Shown: positions 52,942 through 63,208, numbered from the stretch's first letter. The stretch is 64,000 nt of DNA from Caballeronia sp. TF1N1 (GCF_022878925.1 NZ_CP084629.1:248001-312000); one strand, 5' to 3'. Notes: generated by a model not told the origin, from the letters alone. Made by a program: numbers and translations.

Positions 52942-54288
52942 TCAAGGCGTGATCCCGTCGACGCCATTGGCCGGTTGCTCCGGCCGTGCGACCGCGCGGG
53001 CCGCGTAGGATTCGACCGCCCGGTACGCCACCGTCGAACCCGCAATGCCGAGCGCAGCCGGAATCAGAAAGTCCTGGCTGAAACGCGTGAATTCGATCAT
53101 CAGCACGATGGCCGTCAACGGCATCTGCATCGATGCCCCCAGGAACGCCGCCGCCCCCACCACAGCGAACGCGCCAAGCGACGTTCCCGGCCAGAGCACA
53201 TTCCACACGCTACCGAGAATCACGGCCAGCAGCGCGCCATTCGTAAGCCCCGGCGTGAGCAGACCGCCCTCCGCGCCCGCGCGCAACGTACTCACTTCGA
53301 CCATCACCTTGAGCACGAGCAGCACGGCGGCGAGCCCGAGCGTCATCTGATTGTCGAACGACAGGCCCGCCGGCCCCTTGCCGTTGCCGACGAGTTGCGG
53401 GAAATACATGGCGAGCGCGCCGATCATCGCGAAGTTGATGAGTGCGAGCACCGGCAATGCATTGCCGCGCGGTGCGGCGTTGCGCGCCGCCGATGTCAGC
53501 CGCACGAACACCCAGGCAGCGACGCCGAAAAGCGGTCCCGTGACCACGGCCCACACGACGATCTGCGCATTGAAGGCGAGCGCGGGCAACCGATACTGAT
53601 GTTCATCGCCGAGACCGACCCACGCCACCAGCGCGCCGATTGCCGAGGTCGCGAACGCCGCCGCGACGATGGACCATTCGAAGGTGCCGAGCAGCACTTC
53701 GAGCACGAACACCGCGCCGCCGAGCGGCACGTTATAGACCGCCGCGAGCCCCGCACCCGCGCCGCACGCCACCATGATGCGCGACTGCGCGGGCGTGAGT
53801 CCCGCGTAATGCGCGAGCCATCCCGCCCACAGCGAACCGATCTCGCGCGGCGCGACTTCACGGCCGAGCGGCGAACCCATGGCTACCGTGACAATCTGCA
53901 GCACCGTATGCGCCAGCGTGCTGATCACCGGCATACGCGGATCGTCCGATTTGACGGCCTTGCGGATACTCACGAGCGGCTTGCCGAAGCGATACACGCA
54001 CCACCAGCCGATTCCCGCCACGAGACCGCACAACGTAAGCACGACGAGCCGGCGCTCGGGTGGCGCGGCCGTCACGCCTTCGAGAAAGCTCTCCCGGCTG
54101 ATGACCGCATCGAGGCTATAGCCGAACGCGATGTGCTGGATGGCGTGCAGCAACAACGCGAGCAACATGCCGCCGATGCCCGCGCCCACACCCACGAGCA
54201 CGGTCACGACGATAAACCTGCTGGCCGAAGCCAAGCCGTTGCCAGGCGAAGTCGGTGTCATCTCGGTCACGTTGAGCGCAAAAACCAT
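52942..54288 (-). CDS. ClC-family chloride channel/transporter
   Basis: A 448-residue ClC membrane protein with about 10-12 helices. Conserved helix-end sequences include GSPLGREVAPREIGS (the GREGP motif with the gating Glu), GAGAGLAAVYNVPLGG and GASMQMPLTAIVLMIEFT; the usual GSGIP is altered to GSPLG. It moves chloride or related anions across the inner membrane, probably in exchange for protons. Starts at 54288 and 54261 are both possible; neither has a good ribosome site. Long plus-strand frames here are shadows of this gene. Confidence 0.86.
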   Translation of the reverse strand: MVFALNVTEMTPTSPGNGLASASRFIVVTVLVGVGAGIGGMLLALLLHAIQHIAFGYSLDAVISRESFLEGVTAAPPERRLVVLTLCGLVAGIGWWCVYRFGKPLVSIRKAVKSDDPRMPVISTLAHTVLQIVTVAMGSPLGREVAPREIGSLWAGWLAHYAGLTPAQSRIMVACGAGAGLAAVYNVPLGGAVFVLEVLLGTFEWSIVAAAFATSAIGALVAWVGLGDEHQYRLPALAFNAQIVVWAVVTGPLFGVAAWVFVRLTSAARNAAPRGNALPVLALINFAMIGALAMYFPQLVGNGKGPAGLSFDNQMTLGLAAVLLVLKVMVEVSTLRAGAEGGLLTPGLTNGALLAVILGSVWNVLWPGTSLGAFAVVGAAAFLGASMQMPLTAIVLMIEFTRFSQDFLIPAALGIAGSTVAYRAVESYAARAVARPEQPANGVDGITP

Positions 54289-54444
54289 AGAGTATCGCGC
54301 CTGACTTGCAGGCTCTCCGAACCAAGCGCGTTGTTTTTCTATTCGCACGGCTTTGCGCGATTCACTGACGTGTTGGCGAGAGACCGTTAGTAGCTATTTT
54401 GGGATGAAGAAAAGCCGGGCCACGATGAATGGACCCGGCTTGCA

Positions 54445-55041
54445 TCACTTCGCTTCGAACAATCTCGCGATAGGCAAGGTATGCGCGTAGACCGCGCCCG
54501 CACGCAGAATGATCGCGACCGCGTAGGCTTCTTCGAGCGCCTCGGATGTGACGCCTGCTTCGATGGCAAGCGCGTGCAGCGACCGCCGCAACGGCTCGTG
54601 ATTTTGCGTTTGCGCGACAGCGGCGGCGGTCACGAGGCGCAATTCACGCGGCAAGGTATCGTCGCGAAAGACGGTGCTTGCGAACGTATCGCGGCCCGCG
54701 CCGATAGCCGTGCCGTTGATCACCGACTCGCGTTCTTCGAACGTGAAGGCGGCATCGATCTTCACTTCACCGCGCCCGAAAGTCTCTAGCGCCGCAGCGA
54801 TATACGAAGCGGCAAGCAACTCATCGAGCGACGCACCCAGGCGCTTCGCGATCTCCGCGTGATGCTCGATACAGTACTCGCAGCGCGTCACCTGTCCCAC
54901 CGCCACAGCGACCAAATGTTTGTCGCGGCTCGACAGACGACCGTCGCTCCAATGCGCCTGCGAGAGACGGCGAAACGCCCCAGCATGCGCGTTACGTGAT
55001 TCGAGCGCGGCGAGCGCGCGGACATCGGCTTGATGAGTCAT
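54445..55041 (-). CDS. Carboxymuconolactone decarboxylase/AhpD-like protein
   Basis: A 198-residue protein with the CMD/AhpD fold. The redox pair CEYCIEHH (Cys-x2-Cys then His, about 59-66) is the AhpD-type active site; the second half repeats the helical layout without the cysteines (LHALAIEAGVTSEALEEAYA). It may act as an alkylhydroperoxidase-like thiol protein. ATG at 55041 gives the proper N-terminus. It is divergent from the peptide transporter, 262 bases away. Confidence 0.8.
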   Translation of the reverse strand: MTHQADVRALAALESRNAHAGAFRRLSQAHWSDGRLSSRDKHLVAVAVGQVTRCEYCIEHHAEIAKRLGASLDELLAASYIAAALETFGRGEVKIDAAFTFEERESVINGTAIGAGRDTFASTVFRDDTLPRELRLVTAAAVAQTQNHEPLRRSLHALAIEAGVTSEALEEAYAVAIILRAGAVYAHTLPIARLFEAK

Positions 55042-55303
55042 GTGCGATCCGTTCGATATGAAAGCCAGGCGAGACACGAAACGTACACCATTCTTCGTGG
55101 CCACGCAGCGCTCATCCACCGCACCGATGCGAAGCATGCCACGTCATATGCACAGCACTTTTTGTTGGTTCCTCACGTGGCGAGTCGTTGCTATCGTTCG
55201 CGATCCCGCAAGGTGCTCGCCCTGTCTTGCAGCGGCCATCTACCGCAACATCGAATCAACACTACGCAAATATCGCGCAACATCACAACAAGAGGAATCG
55301 CAC

Positions 55304-56926
55304 GTGTCGACCAGCACAACACTCAGGCTCTGGCAGCGTTGGGCGCGCCCGCTCGCATTCGTGGCGCTCATCGCGGGATCGAGCCTGGCTCATGCAGAAA
55401 CGCCCAAACGCGGCGGCACGCTCACCGTCATCTCGCAGCCCGAGCCTGTCATTCTGACGGCAGCACTGAGCACGTCCTCGCCGACGGGAACCTTCAGCAC
55501 CAATGTCTTCGACGGCCTCATCGAATACGACAACGACTTTCATCTCAAGCCGGGACTCGCGGTCAAGTGGGCGCTTTCGACCGACGGCAAGACGCTCACG
55601 TTGAATCTGCGTCAGGGCGTGAAGTGGCACGACGGCAAACCCTTCACTTCCGCCGACGTGAAGTGGACGCTCGAAAACGTGTGGAAAAAATATCATCCGC
55701 GCAATCAGGCTCTTTTCGCCAACGCGGACCGCGTGGATACGCCGGACGATTACACCGTGATCATCCATTTTTCGAAGCCATCGCTTGCCGTGCTGAGTTC
55801 GCTCAACAGCAACGGCGCGCAAGTGTTGCCGAAGCATCTTTATGAAGGCACGGACGTCCTCAACAATCCGTATAACAACAAGCCAGTGGGCACGGGTCCA
55901 TTCATTTTCCGCAAATGGGTGAAAGGCGACTACATTCTGCTCGAACGCAATCCGGACTACTGGGACAAGGGCAAGCCGTATCTCGACAAGGTGATCTATC
56001 GTGTGATTCCCGATGGCGGCGCACGCACCGCTGCGCTCGAAAAGGGCGAAGTGCAATACGCGCCGCTGAGCCCCGTACCCGCTCGCGACGCCCAACGTCT
56101 CGCGAAACTGCCGAACCTCAAGGTGGAAACGAAGGGTTATGAATGGCTCTCGCCGTGGCTCTTTCTCGACATCAACAACGATCGTCCTCAGTTGAAGGAT
56201 GCGCGCGTGCGGCAGGCGCTTTATCTGGCCATCGATCGCAACGCGTATAACCGCGTGGTGTGGTCAGGCTTCGGCAAACCAGCGGTGAGCCCTGTCGTAT
56301 CGACGCTCAAGGAGTTCTTCGAGCCCGACGTGCCGCAGTATCCCTACGACATTGCGAAGGCCAACGCGTTGCTCGATACGGCCGGTTACAAGGCAGGCCC
56401 CAACGGTACTCGCTTCAAGCTGACTATCGATTATCTGCCGTACGGTGACGAGTTTCTTCGCAGCGCGGAGTTCATCAAGCAAGCGTTCAAGAAAATCGGT
56501 ATCGACGCGGATATCCGCAATCAGGACACGCCGACCTACACGCGCCGCATTTACGGCGACCGCGATTTCGACGTGACGATCCAGTGGTACGCAGGCTTCT
56601 CGGACCCGCAAGTGGGCGTGACGCGCGAGTATCAGTCGGACAGTATCGGCAAGAACATTCCCTTCACGAATGGTTCGGGCTATCGCAACGTCAAGGTCGA
56701 TCAACTGATTCGCGATGCGCAAGCCTCCGGCGATCAAGCCGAACGCGTAACGCTTTTCAAAGCGTTCCAGCGTCAGGTGCAGACCGATCTGCCGTCGCTG
56801 CCGCTGCTCGAACTGCACTTCTTCACGGTGCAATCGGCCGACCTCAACGATACGGTAAGCGGCGTCGATCAGGTCTATGGCTCGTTCAAGAACGTGTGGT
56901 ACACCGACCCTTCGAAGCATGAGTGA
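55304..56926 (+). CDS. Peptide/opine ABC transporter substrate-binding protein
   Basis: A 540-residue periplasmic protein of the SBP_bac_5 family (DppA/OppA type). Signal peptide ends SSLAHA-ETPKR. Family segments GLAVKWALSTDGKTLTLNLR and VKWHDGKPFTSADVKWTLEN are present. GTG at 55304 has AGAGGAA upstream and gives a proper signal peptide. The first permease overlaps it by eight bases, so these three genes are one operon. Ligand: short peptide, opine or similar; not determinable here. Confidence 0.92.
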   Translation: MSTSTTLRLWQRWARPLAFVALIAGSSLAHAETPKRGGTLTVISQPEPVILTAALSTSSPTGTFSTNVFDGLIEYDNDFHLKPGLAVKWALSTDGKTLTLNLRQGVKWHDGKPFTSADVKWTLENVWKKYHPRNQALFANADRVDTPDDYTVIIHFSKPSLAVLSSLNSNGAQVLPKHLYEGTDVLNNPYNNKPVGTGPFIFRKWVKGDYILLERNPDYWDKGKPYLDKVIYRVIPDGGARTAALEKGEVQYAPLSPVPARDAQRLAKLPNLKVETKGYEWLSPWLFLDINNDRPQLKDARVRQALYLAIDRNAYNRVVWSGFGKPAVSPVVSTLKEFFEPDVPQYPYDIAKANALLDTAGYKAGPNGTRFKLTIDYLPYGDEFLRSAEFIKQAFKKIGIDADIRNQDTPTYTRRIYGDRDFDVTIQWYAGFSDPQVGVTREYQSDSIGKNIPFTNGSGYRNVKVDQLIRDAQASGDQAERVTLFKAFQRQVQTDLPSLPLLELHFFTVQSADLNDTVSGVDQVYGSFKNVWYTDPSKHE

Positions 56927-57923
56927 GCTCATCGCGACCGATACAAAGCGCACCGCGCGATGGCTCTCCATCGCGTTGCATCGGCTCGGGCAACTCGTGG
57001 GCGTCGTGCTCGGCATTGCGGTCGTCAACTTCTTCCTGCTTCGGCTCGCCCCCGGCGATGCCGTGCAGGTCATCGCGGGCGAATCCGGCGGCGCGTCGGC
57101 GCAATACGTCGCCGCGTTGCGTCAGCAGTTCGGGCTCGATCAACCGCTCTGGGTGCAGTTTGCAAAGTACCTTGAACATCTCGCGCGCTTCGATCTCGGC
57201 TACTCGTTCCGCGAAGGCATGCCCGTCGCGCAGCTCATCTGGAACCGCGTGCCCGCCACGCTTTTGCTGATGGGCGGCGCGGTGTTAATCGCGGCCATCG
57301 TCGGACTGCTGCTCGGCGCGCTCGCTGCATGGTACACGGGACGTTTCGTCGATGTCGTCATCTCCACGCTTTCGCTGCTTTGTTTCGCCACGCCGCTTTT
57401 CTGGACCGGGCTCATGCTGGTGGTCGTGTTTTCGGTGTGGCTCGACTGGCTGCCGGTCGGGGGCATGCAGACCATTTCCTCCGGGCTCACAGGCTGGGCG
57501 CATGTGCTGGATGTCGCACATCATCTTATTCTTCCCGCTGTCACGCTCGCGCTTTTCTACGTCGCCACGTATGCGCGTTTGATTCGCGCGACCGTCATCG
57601 AAGTACGTCGCGAGGATTATGTGCGCACCGCTATTGCGCGCGGCGTGCGGCCGTTGCGGCTCTTTCGCGTGCACGTGCTGCGCAATGCGCTCATTCCGTT
57701 CGTGACGATGCTCGGCATGCAGATCGGCTCGGTGATCGGCGGCGCGGTGGTAGTCGAAACGGTGTTCTCGTGGCCGGGGCTCGGGCGGCTCGCTTTCGAT
57801 GCGCTCGTGCGGCGCGATCTCAACGTGCTGCTCGGCGTGCTGCTGTGCAGCTCGATTCTCGTCGTGCTCGTCAACTGGGCCACTGACGCCATCAACCGCT
57901 GGCTCGACCCGCGCATCTCCTGA
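56919..57923 (+). CDS. Peptide ABC transporter permease (DppB type)
   Basis: A 334-residue inner-membrane permease with about six helices, BPD_transp_1. FFLLRLAPGDAVQVIAGE near the N-terminus and YVRTAIARGVRPLRLFRVHVLRNALIP (the EAA loop, from about residue 230) are DppB-type signatures. It overlaps the binding-protein gene by eight bases and the second permease follows after ten bases. Works with the DppC-type permease and the fused ATPase encoded opposite. Confidence 0.92.
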   Translation: MSELIATDTKRTARWLSIALHRLGQLVGVVLGIAVVNFFLLRLAPGDAVQVIAGESGGASAQYVAALRQQFGLDQPLWVQFAKYLEHLARFDLGYSFREGMPVAQLIWNRVPATLLLMGGAVLIAAIVGLLLGALAAWYTGRFVDVVISTLSLLCFATPLFWTGLMLVVVFSVWLDWLPVGGMQTISSGLTGWAHVLDVAHHLILPAVTLALFYVATYARLIRATVIEVRREDYVRTAIARGVRPLRLFRVHVLRNALIPFVTMLGMQIGSVIGGAVVVETVFSWPGLGRLAFDALVRRDLNVLLGVLLCSSILVVLVNWATDAINRWLDPRIS

Positions 57924-57933
57924 GAACCGCACC

Positions 57934-58797
57934 ATGTCCCAACTCTCCGCGCTGCAAAAGCCTCGCCGCTGGCATGCCGCTCTGCGCTTTCTGCGCGCAC
58001 CTTCCGCGTTGATCGGCGGCGTGCTGCTCGCGGCGATCATCGCGGTCGCGCTCTGTGCGCAGTGGCTGCGTCCCGGAGATCCACTAGAACTCGTCACCGA
58101 ACCATTTTTGCGTCCGGGTCAAGATGCGGCGTTTCCGCTCGGCACCGACATGCTGGGCCGCGATATCCTCTCGGGATTGTTGTATGGCGCACGCGCCTCG
58201 CTCGTGATCGCGGCGGCTTCGACGTTCATCAGCGTCGTCATCGGCGTGGTGGCGGGCCTTTTCGCCGGATACTTCGGCGGCTGGCTCGATCGTGAAATCA
58301 ATCGCGTCACCGTGTTCTTTCAGACGGTGCCGCCGTTTCTGTTCGCGCTCGCCATCGTCGCCATCGTGCAGCCTTCGGTGATGACGATTGCGCTCGCTAT
58401 CGGCGTGACTTCGTGGCCGAACCTCGCGCGGCTGGTGCGCGCGGAAACGCAAAAGCTGCGGCACGGCGAGATGGTGCAGGCAAGCATCGCGCTTGGGGCG
58501 AGCGACCTGCGCATCATCGTGTCGGATGTCTTGCCCAATACGATGACGCCCGTGCTCGTGTCATCGACATTGCTGGTTGCCACCGCCATTCTCACGGAGT
58601 CCGCGCTGGCGTTTCTCGGGCTTGGCGACCCAAACGTGGCGAGCTGGGGCAACATGGTCGGCGCGGGCCGCGAAGTGCTGCGCACGGACTGGTATATCGC
58701 GACCTTGCCGGGTCTTGCTATCGTCGTTACGGTGCTTGCGCTCAATCTGCTTGGCGATGGTCTTGCTTCCTTGTTCGGCTTGCATGCGGAGCGTTGA
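57934..58797 (+). CDS. Peptide ABC transporter permease (DppC type)
   Basis: A 287-residue permease; PLGTDMLGRDILSGLLYGAR (about 67-86) is the hallmark of the DppC subfamily and VQASIALGASDLRIIVSDVL is its EAA loop. It is the last gene of the plus-strand transport operon. The ATPase gene is on the other strand, converging on it with 12 bases between stops, an unusual arrangement for this transporter type. Confidence 0.92.
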   Translation: MSQLSALQKPRRWHAALRFLRAPSALIGGVLLAAIIAVALCAQWLRPGDPLELVTEPFLRPGQDAAFPLGTDMLGRDILSGLLYGARASLVIAAASTFISVVIGVVAGLFAGYFGGWLDREINRVTVFFQTVPPFLFALAIVAIVQPSVMTIALAIGVTSWPNLARLVRAETQKLRHGEMVQASIALGASDLRIIVSDVLPNTMTPVLVSSTLLVATAILTESALAFLGLGDPNVASWGNMVGAGREVLRTDWYIATLPGLAIVVTVLALNLLGDGLASLFGLHAER

Positions 58798-58809
58798 GCG
58801 CTTAACTGT

Positions 58810-60522
58810 TTATGCGGCGATGGAATCGCTGCCCGCACGCTGTCGCTGCCCCGCCACCGATGCAATGAGCGTGCGCGTGTAAGCGTGCCTGGGCGCGTCC
58901 CAGATCTCGTCGTGCCCGCCGCTCTCGACGATGCGTCCATCTTTCATCACCAGCACGCGATCCGCCATGTAGCGAACGACAGCGAGATCGTGCGAGATGA
59001 AGAGCATCGACAGACCGAATTCATCCTTCAGATCGCTGAGCAAATTCAGTATCTGCGCCTGAATGGAAACATCGAGCGCGGATACAGGCTCGTCGCAGAT
59101 CAGAAGCGCCGGTTCGAGTATCAACGCCCGCGCAATGCCAATGCGTTGCCGCTGCCCGCCCGAAAACTCGTGCGCATAACGCCGCGCCGCGCCCGAAGGC
59201 AAACCGACTGCATCGAGCATCTTCATGATCCTGGCGTCGCGATCGCGGGTAGGAACGGTGCCCTGAACATCGAGCGCGAAATGCAGAATCTGCCCTACCG
59301 TCTTGCGCGGATTCAACGATGCATAAGGGTCCTGAAACACCATCTGCATCTTATGCCGATGCGGCGCCAGCTCACGCCGCGTCAGCCGCGCGATATCGAC
59401 GCCATCGAGCACGATGCGTCCGGCATCCGGCGTCAGAAGCCGCATGATGGTGCGCGAAAGCGTGGACTTGCCGCAACCCGATTCGCCGACCAGACCCACC
59501 GTCTCGCCACGCGCGATATCGAAGGAAATATCGTGCAGCACATGACGCGTGCCACGCGCTGTCGCGTAAGCCGTGTCGACCTTGTCGAGCGAGAGCAGCG
59601 GTCTTGCATCGTGGTCGATGGGCCGTGCCGAATGCGCCGCGCGCGTCGGCACATGTAGCGTGAAATCCGTCGTGCCCGTGGCCGAAGCGAGCGCGCGAAT
59701 TTCCGGCAAGCGCGCCTCGCGATAATGCTTGTCGGCCGAGAGATGCAGCGCCGCGCCGCGCAATCCACGTGAATAGGCATGACGCGGATGATCGAGCACG
59801 TCGCGCGCCGAACCCTGTTCGAGCGCCTCACCGCCATGCATCACGACTACGCGATCCGCCCAGTCGGACACGATACCCAGATCGTGCGTGATGAGCAGCA
59901 ATGCCATCGAAAGATCGCGCCGCAAGTTATCGAGCAGACGCAGGATGCCGGCCTGCACGGTGACATCGAGCGCGGTGGTGGGTTCATCGGCGATAAGAAG
60001 CGCGGGCTCGCAAGCGATGGCTGCGGCGATCATCGCGCGCTGGCGTTGTCCGCCGGAAAGATGATGCGGATAGTCGTCCGCCCGGCGCGCGGGTTCGGGA
60101 ATGCGTACGAGATCGAGCAGTTCGACGGCACGCTTGCGCGCAGCGGCACGCGACATCGATGTATGAAGAATCAGCGCCTCGGCGACTTGTGCACCAATAG
60201 TCAGCACGGGATTGAGCGAAGTCATCGGCTCCTGAAAGATCATCGACATGCGGCGGCCACGCAGGTCCGCGAGCTTGCGTTCCGGCGCCGACAAAAGATC
60301 GATGCTATCGAAGAGCGCCGCGCCGCCGGTCTTCGCATGCTTCGGCAGAAGACGCATGAGCGACATCGCCGTAGTGGACTTGCCGCAGCCCGATTCGCCG
60401 ACGAGCGCCACCGCCTGCCCCGCCGCGATGTCGAACGACAGCTTGCGCACCGCGCGATGCGCGCCGTAGTCGACATCGAGGTGACGCACTTGAAGAAGCG
60501 GAGAAGTGGAGTTGCTGGGCAT
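58810..60522 (-). CDS. Fused dual ATP-binding subunit of peptide ABC transporter (DppD-DppF type)
   Basis: A 570-residue protein with two complete ABC domains. Each has Walker A (GESGCGKST, about 41-49 and again about 337-345), signature (LSGGQRQR, FSGGQRQR) and Walker B (LLIADEPTTAL, LLICDEPVSAL). The C-terminal oligopeptide/dipeptide extension (RHAYTRTLIASV) is present. Start at 60522 (MPSNST) is used; a longer start at 60582 has no support. It powers the permease pair encoded on the opposite strand. Confidence 0.92.
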   Translation of the reverse strand: MPSNSTSPLLQVRHLDVDYGAHRAVRKLSFDIAAGQAVALVGESGCGKSTTAMSLMRLLPKHAKTGGAALFDSIDLLSAPERKLADLRGRRMSMIFQEPMTSLNPVLTIGAQVAEALILHTSMSRAAARKRAVELLDLVRIPEPARRADDYPHHLSGGQRQRAMIAAAIACEPALLIADEPTTALDVTVQAGILRLLDNLRRDLSMALLLITHDLGIVSDWADRVVVMHGGEALEQGSARDVLDHPRHAYSRGLRGAALHLSADKHYREARLPEIRALASATGTTDFTLHVPTRAAHSARPIDHDARPLLSLDKVDTAYATARGTRHVLHDISFDIARGETVGLVGESGCGKSTLSRTIMRLLTPDAGRIVLDGVDIARLTRRELAPHRHKMQMVFQDPYASLNPRKTVGQILHFALDVQGTVPTRDRDARIMKMLDAVGLPSGAARRYAHEFSGGQRQRIGIARALILEPALLICDEPVSALDVSIQAQILNLLSDLKDEFGLSMLFISHDLAVVRYMADRVLVMKDGRIVESGGHDEIWDAPRHAYTRTLIASVAGQRQRAGSDSIAA

Positions 60523-60736
60523 GAGACGCGGATGAAAGCCAAAGCCTCGAAAGTAGCGCAGCGCCGCCAAAAATAGAACCAAGCACTTCTGCTAAGAACA
60601 TGCATGGCATTGCTAACCCGGCCCCATAAGCCGCGGTTGGGTCACTTGTGCAGAAGATGAAAGGCAGTGTTATGTTGCCGGCAAAGATGCTCGAAGATAA
60701 GCCCGTACTCACTCCTTATCCGGATCGAAAAACGCC

Positions 60737-61978
60737 ATGCTGATGGAAGACTCGACGCTCGAACGCGCCACGCCCCTGACCGACGACAAAAACTCGTCGC
60801 TGCGTCAGTGGCTCGCGGTCGCCGCCGTGACGATTGGCGCGTTCGCGTTCGTCACCACCGAATTTCTACCCGTTGGATTGCTTCCTCACGTCGCGCACGA
60901 CTTGAACATTCTCCCCGGCGTAGCGGGATTGATGGTGACCATTCCCGGCATCGTCGCGGCCATTTCCGCACCCGCTTTGATGCTCGGCGCGGGACGCATG
61001 GACCGGCGGCATGTGTTCCTGTTGCTCACCGCGTTGCTCTTGTGCTCGAACCTGCTGTCGGCGTTCGCACCGAATCTCGTTGTCATGCTGCTTGGCCGCG
61101 CGCTTCTGGGCGCCGCGCTCGGCGGCTTCTGGACGCTCGCGACATCGGCGGCGGGAAGGCTCGTCGAGGCGAAAGACAGTGCACGCGCAATGGCCGCCAT
61201 TCTCACCGGTGTGACGTGCGCGACGGTCATTGGCGTGCCGCTCGGTACGTTCATCGCGAGCGTGGCGTCTTGGCGCGTGTCGTTTCTGGCGACGGGAGGG
61301 CTCGTTGCCGTCGCGCTCGTCGCGCAGTGGTTGCTCGTGCCTTCGTTGCCATCGGCTGCGGCTTTGCGCTTCGGCGATCTCACGGCGCTTCTCAAGCACT
61401 CGCATCCGCGCAGAAGTCTTTTGATGGTGGCGCTCGTCTTCGGCGCGCACTTTTCTTCCTACACGTATGTAACGCCCTTCTTGCTCGGCGATGCACACCT
61501 CGACATGGCGACGGTCACGTGGCTTCTGCTCGGCTTCGGCATCATCGGGTTCTTCTCGAATTTCGCGGCGTCGTCCGCCGTGCAGCGCAATTTCAAGGGC
61601 ACGCTTCTCACGATGGTGTCGCTCCTCATGTTCGCGCTGCTGCTAATGCCGATCCTGCGGCATTCGTCGCTCGCGGTCAGCGCGGTTGTGCTGGCGTGGG
61701 GTATCGCATTTGGCGCGCTGCCGCTGTGCTTCAGCATGTGGATTCAGCGCGCGACGCCCGAGCATCCGGAGGCGGGATCGGCGCTTTTCGTGAGCATCAT
61801 CCAAGTGGCGATTGCGATGGGTTCGTTCGTCGGCGGCGCGGTCGTCGATCGCGCGAGCATTCCGACGGACTTCATGGTGGGCGGTGCGCTGGCGTTGCTG
61901 GGACTTGCGACGCTTGCAGGCATTGGCGCGGAGGCACGGCCTGTTGCCGCGGCTTGCAACGTGCCGTGCGAGGAATGA
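60737..61978 (+). CDS. MFS efflux transporter (sugar-efflux/AraJ-like)
   Basis: A 413-residue MFS exporter with 12 helices; the first contains TTEFLPVGLLPHVAHDLNI, the TEF-x(2)-G-LLP pattern of the AraJ/SotB/NepI efflux group. Later segment GTFIASVASWRVSFL fits the same group. ATG at 60737 is accepted; ATG 60743 is close. No neighbour indicates its substrate. It is divergent from the ABC ATPase across 214 bases. Confidence 0.85.
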   Translation: MLMEDSTLERATPLTDDKNSSLRQWLAVAAVTIGAFAFVTTEFLPVGLLPHVAHDLNILPGVAGLMVTIPGIVAAISAPALMLGAGRMDRRHVFLLLTALLLCSNLLSAFAPNLVVMLLGRALLGAALGGFWTLATSAAGRLVEAKDSARAMAAILTGVTCATVIGVPLGTFIASVASWRVSFLATGGLVAVALVAQWLLVPSLPSAAALRFGDLTALLKHSHPRRSLLMVALVFGAHFSSYTYVTPFLLGDAHLDMATVTWLLLGFGIIGFFSNFAASSAVQRNFKGTLLTMVSLLMFALLLMPILRHSSLAVSAVVLAWGIAFGALPLCFSMWIQRATPEHPEAGSALFVSIIQVAIAMGSFVGGAVVDRASIPTDFMVGGALALLGLATLAGIGAEARPVAAACNVPCEE

Positions 61979-62053
61979 CATTCAACCCATGAGCCACGAG
62001 TCGCACGCGGGAAACATCGAAGCCGTCCCGCGTGCGAATCACATCACCCGCGC

Positions 62054-63208
62054 TTACTGACCTGTGCCAAAAGCCTGCTGCAAGCGCGTCCCCGCATACT
62101 GCTGCGCATCTTTCGCCTTCTGCACCACAGCCGCCGTGCCGAAGAACTCGTGCGTCACGCCGTCATAGACGCGACGATCGACCGGCCCGTTCACCGCTGC
62201 AATCGCCTTCTGCAACTGCGCGCCATCGTCACGCAAAGGATCGATACGGGCGTTGATGATGGTGACCGGCGGCAAGCCCGCGAGATTGGCGTGAACCAGG
62301 TCGAGACGCGTGTCCTGCTTGTCGGCCGGCGTGCGCAAGAGCTTGTCGAGGAACCACGCGATCATCGGCTTGTTGAGCGGCTTGGCCACTGCGTTCTCGA
62401 TATACGACTCCGTGTTCATGCTGCCCGTTTGCGCCACCGGATATACGGCGATCACGGCAAGCGGCTTCGGCGCATTCGCATCGCGTGCGGCGATGGCCGT
62501 CGCGACCGCGAGATTGCCGCCCGCGCTTTCGCCCGCGAGCGCAAGCCTCTTCGGGTCGCCGCCAAGCGAAGCGGCGTGGCTTGCCACCCACTTGTACGAC
62601 GCGAAGGCGTCATCCCATGCGGCGGGAAAGCGCGCCTCGGGCGCACGCCGGTAATCGACCGATACGACGATTGCATTGGCCGCCTTCGCAAGCCCACGCG
62701 CGCCGCCGTCATAGACCTTGCGGTCCGCGATCACCCAGCCGCCCCCATGAAAATACGTCACGACGGGAAACGGGCCATTGCCTGCGGGCTTGTACACCGT
62801 CGCGGGCAAGCTGCCGGCCGCGCCCTGCACGGTAATGTCGCGGCTCGTGACGCCCGGTACCAACGCTTGCGGCGAAGTGCTGCGACCCTGCGTCTTCAGC
62901 ACGGAATTGACGGCATCGGCGATAGTAGGTTGAGCGCGCGCCGTCGGCACATCGACCTTCTCGATGGCCTTCGGATCGAGTGCCGCATAAGCGTCGAGCA
63001 CGGTCTTCATGTCGTCATCCGCGCGCACGGCCGCGGTTGCATTGGCGACCGCGTTCGCCACGGGTGACGGCTTGTCCGGTGCGCTGTTGCATGCTGCAAG
63101 AGAGAACGACAAGCAAGCAGCCACACCGAATGCGGCACGACGCATGAGTTTCGGCGCGGGCGTTCGAAGGGTGGGTCGGACGTTATGATCGAGGTCGAGG
63201 TCACGCAT
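62054..63208 (-). CDS. Alpha/beta-hydrolase lipoprotein of the hormone-sensitive-lipase family
   Basis: A 384-residue HSL-type esterase. The oxyanion motif HGGGW, nucleophile elbow GESAGG and late VTHEFFG with its catalytic His are visible; Asp in ARIDPLRDD completes the triad. A lipobox, SFSLAAC, sits near residue 40 after a 21-residue extension; ATG 63145 is an alternative start that gives a compact lipoprotein signal, while 63208 has a GGAG site. It probably hydrolyses esters in the envelope. Resembles the lipoprotein esterase at 37.9 kb only in fold. Confidence 0.82.
   Translation of the reverse strand: MRDLDLDHNVRPTLRTPAPKLMRRAAFGVAACLSFSLAACNSAPDKPSPVANAVANATAAVRADDDMKTVLDAYAALDPKAIEKVDVPTARAQPTIADAVNSVLKTQGRSTSPQALVPGVTSRDITVQGAAGSLPATVYKPAGNGPFPVVTYFHGGGWVIADRKVYDGGARGLAKAANAIVVSVDYRRAPEARFPAAWDDAFASYKWVASHAASLGGDPKRLALAGESAGGNLAVATAIAARDANAPKPLAVIAVYPVAQTGSMNTESYIENAVAKPLNKPMIAWFLDKLLRTPADKQDTRLDLVHANLAGLPPVTIINARIDPLRDDGAQLQKAIAAVNGPVDRRVYDGVTHEFFGTAAVVQKAKDAQQYAGTRLQQAFGTGQ

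Noticed and set aside
52915..54390. 491-codon plus-strand frame
   Set aside because: It is antisense to the ClC gene, is dominated by Arg, His and Asp as expected for a shadow frame in GC-rich DNA, and matches no family.
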